DNA of 64,000 nucleotides from Qingshengfaniella alkalisoli (GTDB lineage: Bacteria > Pseudomonadota > Alphaproteobacteria > Rhodobacterales > Rhodobacteraceae). Position 1 is the first letter of the stretch. The number at the start of each line of letters is the position of its first letter. Shown piece by piece: positions 15,681 through 24,249 of this stretch. The DNA is taken from the NCBI RefSeq assembly GCF_007855645.1, contig NZ_CP042262.1:62001-126000 (forward strand), read 5' to 3'. Below the pieces are notes generated by a model. The model was given only the letters and a program-made list of their open reading frames with translations, was not told the DNA's origin and ran no database searches. A program made the position numbers and the translations under genes.

Positions 15681-16865
15681 TTGAGATTACGAGGGCAAAC
15701 AAGACTCGAAAACGTTCTAAAGCGATGGCATCATAAGCATGATCTGCGCAGATGGTGCTCCTTTCTTGCTACGCAGCAGCATTCGATTCAATCGCGCGAC
15801 ATTCGGGATTATGTTCTGAGCATTCAAGGGTGCCGTATTTCCATCGGATACCCCAGAAACAATCTCTCGCGTACATATGCCCGCGAGATGACGCGGCTTT
15901 TTCCGAATCTGTTAGTCTATGATCGTGACGGGGCAGCTTGGCGGGCTTCGGACAAGTTCCTAACGACCGGTGCGATCCACGACCGTTCTGGACCCTCGCA
16001 TGCGGGACTTGGGCGTATCCTGCGTGCCAAGGGAGAGAAGGCGGAAATCATACTCTTCGAACAAGGTTTTCTGGCATCCGCATATAGCTGGATCGAGTCT
16101 TATCGCGATCACCGCCCAGAAGCCGCCTGTCTTGGCTATGTCTATGACGACATTGCCCACTACTACATGGCGGAGTATCCGAATCGATTGATAGAGCGTC
16201 TTAATGGCCCGCAGGAACTGACGGCCGATGAGACGAAGCGCGCCCAAAGTGCGATGAATCGAATACGGGACAGGCGGATATCAAAGTATAATTCGCAGCC
16301 ATTAGCCGCTCCATCACTAGGGAACGCAGAGCGGCGTAAGGTTCTCGTTTGCGATCAATCCTTTGCGGACGCATCTACCGTTTACGGACTTATTGATGAA
16401 ACGGGTTTTGAGGAGATGTTGGCTGCTGCTGTTCGCGAGAACGCTGACGCAGATATTCTGGTCAAGACGCATCCCGATACTGCATCGCGGCCGAAAGGGA
16501 GGGCGGGTTACTTCAGCCACCTTTCGGATCATGGCCGCGTCAGGATTCTACGCGACCCTATAAACCCCTACGCCCTGTTCGAGCATGTCGATACGGTCTA
16601 TGTTGGGACCAGCGGCATGGGGTTGGAGGCGCTGTTTGCGGGCAAGCGCGTCGTCTGCTTTGGCGCGCCTTTCTACGCGGGGTGGGGCCTCACGGATGAC
16701 CGGCGTGAGATACCGCACCGCCATCGTTCCCGCAGCCTCGAAGACATATTTCACGCGTTTTATATCTGGTACACGATCTATCATGTGCCGGGCGCACCCG
16801 TGCCCTCACGCATCGAGGATGCCCTCGATTACATCGAAAAGTACAGGCCCGTCAAAGCCGTATAG
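15681..16865 (+). CDS. KpsC-like capsule glycosyltransferase, single module
   Basis: The protein is 394 residues, read from TTG at 15681; no in-frame ATG exists before the conserved region, so the start is uncertain. It matches the capsule synthesis family that contains KpsC (beta-Kdo transferases). The features are FEQGFLASAYSW, VLVCDQSFADASTVYG, ILVKTHPD, and the hallmark GLEALFAGKRVVCFGAPFYAGWGL. E. coli KpsC has two such modules (~675 aa); here there is one. Such enzymes build the Kdo linker on the capsule lipid terminus or act as Kdo-adding polymerase modules. Its last ~310 bp are nearly identical, in inverted orientation, to the middle of the neighbouring 1261-residue gene. Confidence 0.8.
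   Translation: MRLRGQTRLENVLKRWHHKHDLRRWCSFLATQQHSIQSRDIRDYVLSIQGCRISIGYPRNNLSRTYAREMTRLFPNLLVYDRDGAAWRASDKFLTTGAIHDRSGPSHAGLGRILRAKGEKAEIILFEQGFLASAYSWIESYRDHRPEAACLGYVYDDIAHYYMAEYPNRLIERLNGPQELTADETKRAQSAMNRIRDRRISKYNSQPLAAPSLGNAERRKVLVCDQSFADASTVYGLIDETGFEEMLAAAVRENADADILVKTHPDTASRPKGRAGYFSHLSDHGRVRILRDPINPYALFEHVDTVYVGTSGMGLEALFAGKRVVCFGAPFYAGWGLTDDRREIPHRHRSRSLEDIFHAFYIWYTIYHVPGAPVPSRIEDALDYIEKYRPVKAV
16518..16829. repeat. Near-identical inverted repeat, left arm (right arm 19549-19860)
   Basis: About 312 bp at 16518-16829 match the reverse complement of 19549-19860 with only a few mismatches. Both arms encode the donor-binding half of the KpsC-like module (from HLSDHGRVRILRDP to VPSRIEDALD). 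Flanking coding sequence on both sides is much more divergent, which points to recent gene conversion or duplication. Confidence 0.85.
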
Positions 16866-16869
16866 GACG

Positions 16870-19800
16870 CTAGCCCTGCTCTCCCGATTTACGCGCTTCA
16901 CCGATCGGAAACATCAGGCGCCCGATGATGCGCATCGTGCGCCGCGGATGTGTTCGGAAGTAGAGAATCGGGGACTTTCGGAGTCTGCTGAGAGCTCGAT
17001 CGCCACGTGTCTTGCCTAAAGCTCGTTCAATGGGGGGCACCCAAAATGCAAAGATATTCGCCGGCCCATAAATGTTACCTTGCGGATAGATATAACGCGC
17101 AGCCTTGCGCTGCCGCTCGAGCCGCATGTTGTGCAAGAACGTGGCCGGGTCCCTGTCGAACTCACGAATGAGGTCAGGAGATGCTCGCGAGACAAGTCGG
17201 CGGCGAACAAATGGCGTAAGCGCCCAGAGGCGCCAGCCGAACAAACCATAGTTCACGATTGCAGGAGATGAACCTAGCTGGTTTGTGCGTCCCGTCCCCT
17301 CGTCCAACATGCCGCTTCCGTGTCTCCGGTATCCTTCCGCGATAATCTCGAGCTCTGCGCTGTAAAGAGGTATCGGTGCGGAAGTAGCTGTAGGCGGCGA
17401 GGATAAAAACAGGATGCCGTCTGTGCGTCCGAGATAGCGCCGGGCAATCTCGGCATTGCAGTTCTGCGCGGTATCTAGAATTCGGGTCCGCGTGTGGATG
17501 TCCAATAGGTCAGGCTTTGGCATTTCATGACCGTTGCGCTTGCGCCAGTCTTGGAGTTGGTCCGCCACATCTTGAATGAAAGAAAAGTAAGCATCACGAC
17601 TTGGAAATGGCAGGCTATTAAAGAAGCGCAGTACCTCGATGTGAGCCGAGGAAAGCGCACCGTAGTTGCGCTGCCGGGAATCTGGGCGCGGCAATTCGGA
17701 CAAATCCGGTAATCCTGCCGCTTCGACGAAATCCTTAAGGAGGTCTCCCTCCAATAGTTGTGTGGGCTCGTAAACTCGAACATGGACATGGTCCCGCCCA
17801 ACCGCATGCTCCCATCGTCCGAGAATTTGGCGATAATCCAGCAGATCACGGGTTTTTGGCGCCGCTAGCCAATCTGTGACTGATGCCGAAACGCGGTTTA
17901 CAGCACCTCCGGCAACAAATTCGGCGTATTGCGAATTGGCCCAGTCGTCCTGGCGCCGTAGATAGACCACCATTTCCACGTCATATCCGACGAAGTACTG
18001 TGCCAAAAGGTGTGCATTAGGGTTCAGAAAAAACGCCTCGCTCGACAGCACAATGGTCTTGACCCGGCCCTGCATGAGCGACACGCCTGAGGAGATATAA
18101 TTCAGAAGATCGGGATCTTCGTTGATAGCAGATGTAGCAAACTGCGCGTGCCCAGCTTGTTTGTGACTGCGACCGGATTGCCAGAAGAGGCCGACTTCGG
18201 GATACCAGACGCCCTTGCGCAGTAGTTCGGGACGGTTTTGCTCCATCAGATGCTGCAGATAGGTGCTTCCAGTCTTGGTGACGCCGATGTGGATGACAAC
18301 CCTTGGTTTGGGTCCGTTCCACTCCTTGGCATCAGAGCGGCGTACACGGTCGTTGCGCGCATAAAGCGATAGCGCATCGGCGAGCGCACGTTCGCGCGGC
18401 GTCGGCGCATCCTTAAGAAACTCTAGGTAGAGTTGGGATTGAGCGATAGGCTTGAGGTGCCGAGCGGCATCGATGAGATCAGGGCGCTTGGACAGTATGC
18501 TCTCAAATAGAAGGCCATAGGCATGAGCATCTTTATGAGCGGCGGAAAGCTGGGTGGGCATGTCGCTCAAATCACTAGCGCGCAAGCCGGTTCCTTCTAG
18601 AACCTGTTTCAGGCCCTCAAAGAACTCGTCCTCAAAATCAGAGTCTTCGGTGGCGAGAACTGTTTTGTACGCAAAGCCCCAAAATAGATAGTGCAGGAAC
18701 TGCGCCACCTGAAAGGTTGCCGTCGCAAAGAGGTCAGAGCTTCTATCAAACGCGCCCTTATCGTGCAGCAGTGAGACGACCGTTCGGAAGTTATTGAATT
18801 GATCAGTTACGTCCGAGCGAGACTGGGCCCGCCGAACTGCTGAATCCGGCCGGATTCTGTAGACGACCGACGCGCTGTCGAGCGACGAAATTCTGTCGGT
18901 GGATAGCAGTGCCTTGAGCAAGAACGCCCGTTCTTCACGGTAGGTTGTAATGAATCGGATATCGTTTTCTTGTAAAAATTCCCGGCGATAGGTCCAATTC
19001 CAGAAATGGCGACTGTGAAGAATTTCCGGCCTTGAGGTAAGGCTTTGCATCGCAAAGGGTTCGTTAAAATAGGTTTCGACTTTGTCCTGGCGTCGCCCCG
19101 TAATGGTACCGTCTTCATTTTCTAGTTGTTCATAGGCTTTCCGGCCTCGGATCATGTCAGGGAGGTCATTGGCGATGGCTTCATTCACAGCATCAAAATG
19201 ATGCCGGGAAGGCATATAGTCATCGGGGTCTATGAAGTGGATGTAAGTGCCGCGGGCGGCGTCAAGTCCTCTATTGCGTGCAAATCCCGGGCCAACATTC
19301 TCGGGTAGTTCCAGAATACGAATGCGCGGGTCATGCTCCGCTAATTCTTCAAGAATCACCTGGCTGCGATCCTCGCTTTTGTCGACAACCGCGATAATCT
19401 CAAAATCCTTGAAGGTCTGCGCCTGAATCGAAGTGATACACTCCCGGATATATTTTTCGACATTGTAAACGGGAACAATAACCGAGATTGTTGGAACGTG
19501 CCCCTCCGCCGCAGCTGGTAGCGCGACGGGTCTGTACTTCTCAATGTAGTCGAGGGCATCCTCGATGCGTGAGGGCACGGGTGCGCCCGGCACATGATAG
19601 ATCGTGTACCAGATATAAAACGCGTGAAATATGTCTTCGAGGCTGCGGGAGCGATGGCGATGCGGTATCTCGCGCCGGTCATCCGTGAGGCCCCACCCCG
19701 CGTAGAAAGGCGCGCCAAAGCAGACGACGCGCTTGCCCGCAAACAGCGCCTCCAACCCCATGCCGCTGGTCCCAACATAGACCGTATCGACATGCTCGAA

Positions 19801-20655
19801 CAGGGCGTAGGGGTTTATAGGGTCGCGTAGAATCCTGACGCGGCCATGATCCGAAAGGTGATTGTAGAACCCGGTACGCTTGCCATCGTTTACCCAGGTC
19901 ACATCGGGATGGGTTTTCACCCATATTTCAGCGTCGGGATTTTCCTCCACAGCGGTTGCGAGCATGTCCTTGAAGTCTTGTTCGGATGCGCGTCCGTAGA
20001 TTGTCGACGCGTCTGAGAAGTTCTGATCAACTACTAAGACACGGCGCGACGCTCCTGTAGTAGACAAAGCACCAGTCAATGGTTGAGAGTTGTATTTGGA
20101 GATCCGAGCACACACGATGCGCTCCATCAGTGCCGCAGCACGAGCTTGTTCAACTTCACTTAGTTCAATGTCGCCATTCAGCCGCTGGATCAATCGGTTA
20201 GGATAGTCTGCCATGTAGTAATGTGCAATGTCATCATAGACATAGCCAAGACAGGCCATCTCTGGATCGCGTTGTTGAATGGCTTGCGACCAGCTATGGC
20301 TTGAGGCAAGAAAGCCCATCTCGAAGAAAACTATTTCATCCCCGGGAGATGCGTTTTCTAGGGCTACTTGCGTGCTTTTGTGCGAAAGAGCCTCGTCTTC
20401 GACTACAGCGCCATAAAGAAGAACTCTTTTGCTTTGCGTAACGAAGCGATCATCTGCTGCAATGAGGTTTGGGAATAGAGCCGGCAAATTTGCAGAAAAT
20501 GCCGAACTGATATTCGCCCTTATGAATCCCACGCTCCACGGCGAAAATCTGTTCTCTATGATAAACGCATGCATGTCCCGATCTTCGGGAGTGCCTTTGC
20601 GCTTATCTTCGAGGAGACTAGTAAATTTCTTAAGCGCCGTCCTGTGCCGTGCCAT
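16870..20655 (-). CDS. Trimodular KpsC-like / GT2 / sulfotransferase fusion (copy A)
   Basis: This 1261-residue protein has three modules in order. Residues ~1-385 are a KpsC-like module: FFEMGFLASSHSWS, VLVVDQNFSDASTIYG, WVKTHPD, GLEALFAGKRVVCFGAPFYA. Residues ~388-720 are a GT2 module: ISVIVPVYNVEKYIRECI, AVVDKSEDRSQ, and FIDPDDYM with its acidic metal site. Residues ~785-1110 are a sulfotransferase module: the PAPS 5'-phosphosulfate loop HIGVTKTGSTYLQHLM and the 3'-phosphate site VVYLRRQDDWANSQYAEFV. The C-terminal tail resembles that of the 1272-residue paralogue, including FPIGEAR. A single chain could add Kdo-like and second sugars and sulfate the product. This is inferred from the domains. 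It ends four bases from the convergent single-module gene. Confidence 0.85.
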   Translation of the reverse strand: MARHRTALKKFTSLLEDKRKGTPEDRDMHAFIIENRFSPWSVGFIRANISSAFSANLPALFPNLIAADDRFVTQSKRVLLYGAVVEDEALSHKSTQVALENASPGDEIVFFEMGFLASSHSWSQAIQQRDPEMACLGYVYDDIAHYYMADYPNRLIQRLNGDIELSEVEQARAAALMERIVCARISKYNSQPLTGALSTTGASRRVLVVDQNFSDASTIYGRASEQDFKDMLATAVEENPDAEIWVKTHPDVTWVNDGKRTGFYNHLSDHGRVRILRDPINPYALFEHVDTVYVGTSGMGLEALFAGKRVVCFGAPFYAGWGLTDDRREIPHRHRSRSLEDIFHAFYIWYTIYHVPGAPVPSRIEDALDYIEKYRPVALPAAAEGHVPTISVIVPVYNVEKYIRECITSIQAQTFKDFEIIAVVDKSEDRSQVILEELAEHDPRIRILELPENVGPGFARNRGLDAARGTYIHFIDPDDYMPSRHHFDAVNEAIANDLPDMIRGRKAYEQLENEDGTITGRRQDKVETYFNEPFAMQSLTSRPEILHSRHFWNWTYRREFLQENDIRFITTYREERAFLLKALLSTDRISSLDSASVVYRIRPDSAVRRAQSRSDVTDQFNNFRTVVSLLHDKGAFDRSSDLFATATFQVAQFLHYLFWGFAYKTVLATEDSDFEDEFFEGLKQVLEGTGLRASDLSDMPTQLSAAHKDAHAYGLLFESILSKRPDLIDAARHLKPIAQSQLYLEFLKDAPTPRERALADALSLYARNDRVRRSDAKEWNGPKPRVVIHIGVTKTGSTYLQHLMEQNRPELLRKGVWYPEVGLFWQSGRSHKQAGHAQFATSAINEDPDLLNYISSGVSLMQGRVKTIVLSSEAFFLNPNAHLLAQYFVGYDVEMVVYLRRQDDWANSQYAEFVAGGAVNRVSASVTDWLAAPKTRDLLDYRQILGRWEHAVGRDHVHVRVYEPTQLLEGDLLKDFVEAAGLPDLSELPRPDSRQRNYGALSSAHIEVLRFFNSLPFPSRDAYFSFIQDVADQLQDWRKRNGHEMPKPDLLDIHTRTRILDTAQNCNAEIARRYLGRTDGILFLSSPPTATSAPIPLYSAELEIIAEGYRRHGSGMLDEGTGRTNQLGSSPAIVNYGLFGWRLWALTPFVRRRLVSRASPDLIREFDRDPATFLHNMRLERQRKAARYIYPQGNIYGPANIFAFWVPPIERALGKTRGDRALSRLRKSPILYFRTHPRRTMRIIGRLMFPIGEARKSGEQG

Positions 20656-20821
20656 AACGAAAAACGTCCTCGCCTTTTAATTATGCATCAGCGACAGCGC
20701 GCTGCTGTAAGTTTTTAATGCTTCTATAGGTAATTAATGGAATGTTCAATTGTGGCGGATCTCTGGTGTGCGAACTGAATAAGAGCCAAAGCTTGACCTG
20801 CTCCCCTTGAGGCTGCGTTTT

Positions 20822-20950
20822 TCAGTTAGCTCTGTTCAGGGTTTGGTTCTCTCTTGATCGTTGATAATACTCCCGCGTGGTGAGCCCGTCGAGACTCGAA
20901 TGCGGGCTGTGGTGCTCGCCAAAGTTCGACTGCAAAACTCGTAAGCGATT
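20822..20950 (-). pseudogene. IS3-family transposase remnant (C-terminal tail)
   Basis: The minus strand ends HSSLDGLTTREYYQRSRENQTLNRAN before TGA. This is the conserved tail after the DDE domain of IS3-family OrfB transposases. Only ~35 codons remain. Confidence 0.7.
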
Positions 20951-20996
20951 GATTTTGTTTGGCGGGTACTGCCTTTGTGTGACTACGCGACGGCTT

Positions 20997-21200
20997 TCAG
21001 GCGGGTTTTCGCAGGTTCGGGGCGTCGAACAGCTCCAATTGTTCCGGGGTAGTCGTTGAGATCCCATCAGGCGAGCGTTCACCAATTTTCGCGCTGTGGC
21101 GCTGTATGTGCGCGAGCATGTCGAGAGCAGTGCGTGGGCTTGCACTGTGCCCCTTGACCGGCGAAGCCGACCCTCGGCCAACCCGTCCGCGTCAAAGGCC
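20997..21200 (-). pseudogene. IS1634-type transposase remnant (C-terminal)
   Basis: The minus strand reads LDMLAHIQRH, then TTPEQLELFDAPNLRKPA before TGA at 20997. This is the same kind of C-terminus as in the plus-strand fragment ending at 22737, but divergent from it. It is a separate, older insertion. Confidence 0.6.
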
Positions 21201-21278
21201 ACGTTCCGGAAGGTCTCGACAAGAGGTAATGTTGCGCAAATCAGGTTCGAGGGTGAATGCGCCCTTTCCCGGCAGAGT

Positions 21279-21998
21279 TCAGGTGACGGCTTCGATTTTG
21301 GCCCTGCCGAGGGCCGAGAAGGTGTTCATGATTGCGATGCGGATGTGGATTTCGGCGGTTTGGCGAACGGACATGATCCTCTCACCGAAAAGTTTCAGGC
21401 AGTTCATCCTGGCCTCGACCCGGCTTCGGATATGGTATCGCGCCCATTTCTTCCAGAGCGCCCGGCCCAGGTGTCGGGTTGCACGCAGGATCTCGTTTCG
21501 CGCGAAGGCTGCGGGGCAGTCTTCCTTCCAGACGCGTCCGTTGCGGCGGATGGGTAGTGAGGGCATGACTGCCACGGGTTCGAAGGAATGCCCGAACGCA
21601 TCGACACCTCGCTCAAAGATCGCCCCATGACATCGGCGCGTGTCATAGGCGTCGTCGGCGGTGACGGTCTCGATCGTCTCGTCGGTCGGGATCTGTGCCA
21701 GCAGCTCCGGCAGCAGCGGGCTGTCGCCCTGACGGCTTGAGGTGAACTCGACCGCGCGAACGTCTCCCGTGCCGGCGTCCATGGCGATATGTACTTTCCG
21801 CCACTGCCTCCGGCGCGAGACTCCATGCTTGCGGGCCAGCCATTCACCGTCGCCACGGAACTTGATACCTGTGCTATTGATCAACAGGTTCTGCAGCCGC
21901 CCGGAGACGCGATACGGGATCTGCACCGCTATCCGCGCCTGACGTCGGCACAGGGTCGAGAAATCCGGCACCGGCCAGTCCGTCCAAATCTCGGCTTA
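21279..21998 (-). pseudogene. IS5-family transposase, N-terminally truncated
   Basis: From about 21998 the minus strand reads TDWPVPDFSTLCRRQARI, then GDGEWLARKHGVSRRRQWRK and HIAMDAGTGDVRAVEFTSSRQGDSPLLPELLAQIP. It continues VTADDAYDTRRCHGAIFERG and ends at a TGA at 21279. This is the DDE core of IS5-family transposases. The usual first ~80 residues are missing; a start at 21971 gives 230 residues. Plus-strand sequence of an IS1634-type gene adjoins its left end as transcribed, so either element may have cut the other. Confidence 0.82.
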
Positions 21999-21999
21999 A

Positions 22000-22737
22000 C
22001 TGTCGAACCCAAGGGGCTTGCCTTCGACGATGATGGCCTGGCCGAGGATACCTTCGCCGGGCATCGCCTGATCGTCGCCCATGATCAACTGCGCGCTGAA
22101 GAGCGATCAGGCCGGCGCAGGGCGCGCATCCGAGAGCTCGAAGATATGGCAGAGCGCATGGTGACGAAGCTTGATCGGCAAGATGACGGTGAGACCGCCC
22201 GCGGTCGTCGCGCTTCCGATCGTGGCGCCTACAGCCGGTTCACTCGCGCCGTCGCCGAAGCCGAACTGACCCGCTTCATCAAGCCCGACCTGCAAGCCGA
22301 CCGGTTCAGTTGGAGCCTCGACGAGGACGCCATCGCACGAGCGGAACTCTTCGACGGCAAACTCGCGCTGCTGACCAACGCGTCCGATCTGACGGCGACT
22401 GACGCCCTATCACGCTACAAGGCCCTGGCCGATATCGAGCGCGGCTTTCGCGTGCTGAAGTCCGACATAGAGATCGCCCCCGTCCACCACCGGCTGCCCG
22501 ACCGCATCCGCGCCCATGCCCTGATCTGCTTTCTCGCGCTGGTTGCTCTACCGCGTCATGCGCATGCGCCTGAAGGCAAAGGGGCATTCCGCAAGCCCCC
22601 GCACAGCACTCGACATGCTCGCGCGCATCCAGAAACACACCGCCCATGCGGGAAACCGCACCTTGCACGGCGTCAGCAGAACAACACCGGAACAACTCGA
22701 CCTCTTCGAAGCCATGGATCTCCCCAAACCCGCCTGA
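22000..22737 (+). pseudogene. IS1634-type transposase fragment with frameshift
   Basis: The frame reads AFDDDGLAEDTFAGHRLIVAHD, then ALSRYKALADIERGFRVLKSDIE and IRAHALICFLALV, the DDE-region pattern of IS1634-type transposases. Near 22540 the frame shifts by one base and continues LYRVMRMRLKAKGHS to TTPEQLDLFEAMDLPKPA. The N-terminal half is missing next to the IS5 fragment. The sequence after its stop (to ~22816) resembles 32940-33010, marking the right end of this IS type, and directly adjoins a cut KpsC-like gene. Confidence 0.75.
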
Positions 22738-22816
22738 CGGGCTTTGTTGTCACATTCTTGGCTAATCGGCCTTAACAATATCAATTGCTTAAGCGCTCTA
22801 CTGATGAACTTGGGGG

Positions 22817-23134
22817 GTGCGGATGTTGCGGGAACCGATCAACCCCTACTCGCTGTTCGACGAGGTCGACACCGTCTATGTCGGCACCAGCCAGGTGGGG
22901 CTGGAGGCGCTGATGGCGGGCAAGAAAGTGATGACCTTCGGCGCGCCCTTCTACGGCGGCTGGGGCCTGACCGACGACCGGCAGCCGATCCCGCACCGGC
23001 ACCGCCAGCGCAGCCTGGCCGAGATCTTCCACTATTTCTATGTATGGTACACGATCTACCACGTGCCCGGCTGCGCGGTGCCAAGCCGGATAGAGGATGC
23101 GCTTGATTTCATCGAGGCGAACAGGCCGGGGTGA
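22817..23134 (+). pseudogene. C-terminal fragment of another KpsC-like gene, cut by an IS
   Basis: Directly after the IS right end the frame reads VRMLREPINPYSLFDEVDTVYVG, GLEALMAGKKVMTFGAPFYG, and ends DALDFIEANRPG at a TGA. This corresponds to the donor-binding end of the KpsC-like module. It stops at the same module boundary as the 394-residue protein, so the parent was probably also single-module. The upstream ~280 residues are gone. Confidence 0.8.
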
Positions 23135-23164
23135 GCAGGAATGGTCCATCTTGTCCAAATGAAC

Positions 23165-24175
23165 TTATGCTTTCTTCAACGTAGTAAGCCTATCCTCCAA
23201 ATGCCTAATATATCTCACAAACATCTCAGCATCAACGGGCTTAGACAGATCACTTGCATCTACTGAAAATGCCGATTTCGAAAGAAAGGCCTTATCCAGA
23301 TTAAGGCTTTCCGACGCCCAATTAATGTCACTCTCTGCAGACCTAATCGCCATCTCATGACAATAGGCAGGAAGTCCGAACCTTTCCTTCTTCGGTAGTT
23401 CCATATTCCTAAGATGCCTTAGAATAATAAGGCCGTCCTTCCAATTAGATCTGAAGCGAACTTCATTTACAGCTGATGCTAGCCTAATTTGATCAACGGT
23501 CATAGAATCATTCTTCATATAAAGCTTGATATTTCTTGAAGAACTATCTTCACTCAAGATAGATAGGAAGTCAGATACTACATCCTCTCCGTGGAGAGTC
23601 TTCCTATAAAATGGACGAATATCGACATTCTCTCGTCCAAATGTCGAAATATACTTCTCAAAATACTCTCGATACCTAGGATAAGGCGGCAGATCTATAA
23701 CATCCGATATTGTCTTTAGCGACTGCCTTATCAGTTGTTGCGAAAAGCTGTTAGACCACTCAGCAACCGGCCTTATATACCCCACAACAGAAAACGACGT
23801 TGCGCCGCTGTCAACGAAGAACTTTCTCATCTCCGCGACTTCACTCTCGTGTAGAATGCATAGATCTTCGGCAGAAACTATCAGATTGAGATTCGATTTC
23901 TTTGCGCTCTGAATCTCTTCAAAAATGCGGTTCTGTGCAAACCTCTTGCCGAATCTCTTCCTTGGAATTCCTGCGGACGACTTGATTTCTTTATAGTATT
24001 TCATGTAGCTTTCGGATCCAAAGGCCGAAGATATGATGAAAGAGTGGTTTCTCTCATCAGACTGCAAATACCTCCATTTTTTCAACTGTACGCGCTTTTG
24101 AGCGAAGTCTAGCGTCGCTTGAATAGAGGATGATCCCGTCTTATGCTGCCCGATATGGAGCATTATCTTCGTCAT
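23165..24175 (-). CDS. Stand-alone sulfotransferase
   Basis: This 336-residue protein begins MTKIMLHIGQHKTGSSSIQATL. It has the 5'-phosphosulfate loop (K-T-G-S) and a 3'-phosphate site at SVVGYIRPVAEWSNSFSQQL (R followed by S after seven residues). It would transfer sulfate from PAPS to a carbohydrate in the cytoplasm. The gene is visibly AT-richer than its neighbours, with many AT-ending codons (AAA, ATA, TCT, GAT), which suggests recent transfer. It lies 74 bp downstream of the 1272-residue trimodular gene on the same strand and is probably expressed with it. Confidence 0.82.
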   Translation of the reverse strand: MTKIMLHIGQHKTGSSSIQATLDFAQKRVQLKKWRYLQSDERNHSFIISSAFGSESYMKYYKEIKSSAGIPRKRFGKRFAQNRIFEEIQSAKKSNLNLIVSAEDLCILHESEVAEMRKFFVDSGATSFSVVGYIRPVAEWSNSFSQQLIRQSLKTISDVIDLPPYPRYREYFEKYISTFGRENVDIRPFYRKTLHGEDVVSDFLSILSEDSSSRNIKLYMKNDSMTVDQIRLASAVNEVRFRSNWKDGLIILRHLRNMELPKKERFGLPAYCHEMAIRSAESDINWASESLNLDKAFLSKSAFSVDASDLSKPVDAEMFVRYIRHLEDRLTTLKKA

Positions 24176-24249
24176 GGTATTATCTCCGCTGGGCGATCAT
24201 GTCTATTTTTGGAATAGTGCCTGCGTGATCGCTTGATGTTTCTCTTTTG

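Noticed and set aside
21481-21510. TTTCGCGCGAA near 21493 as a parS-like site
   Set aside because: The arms are incomplete and it lies in IS5 coding sequence.
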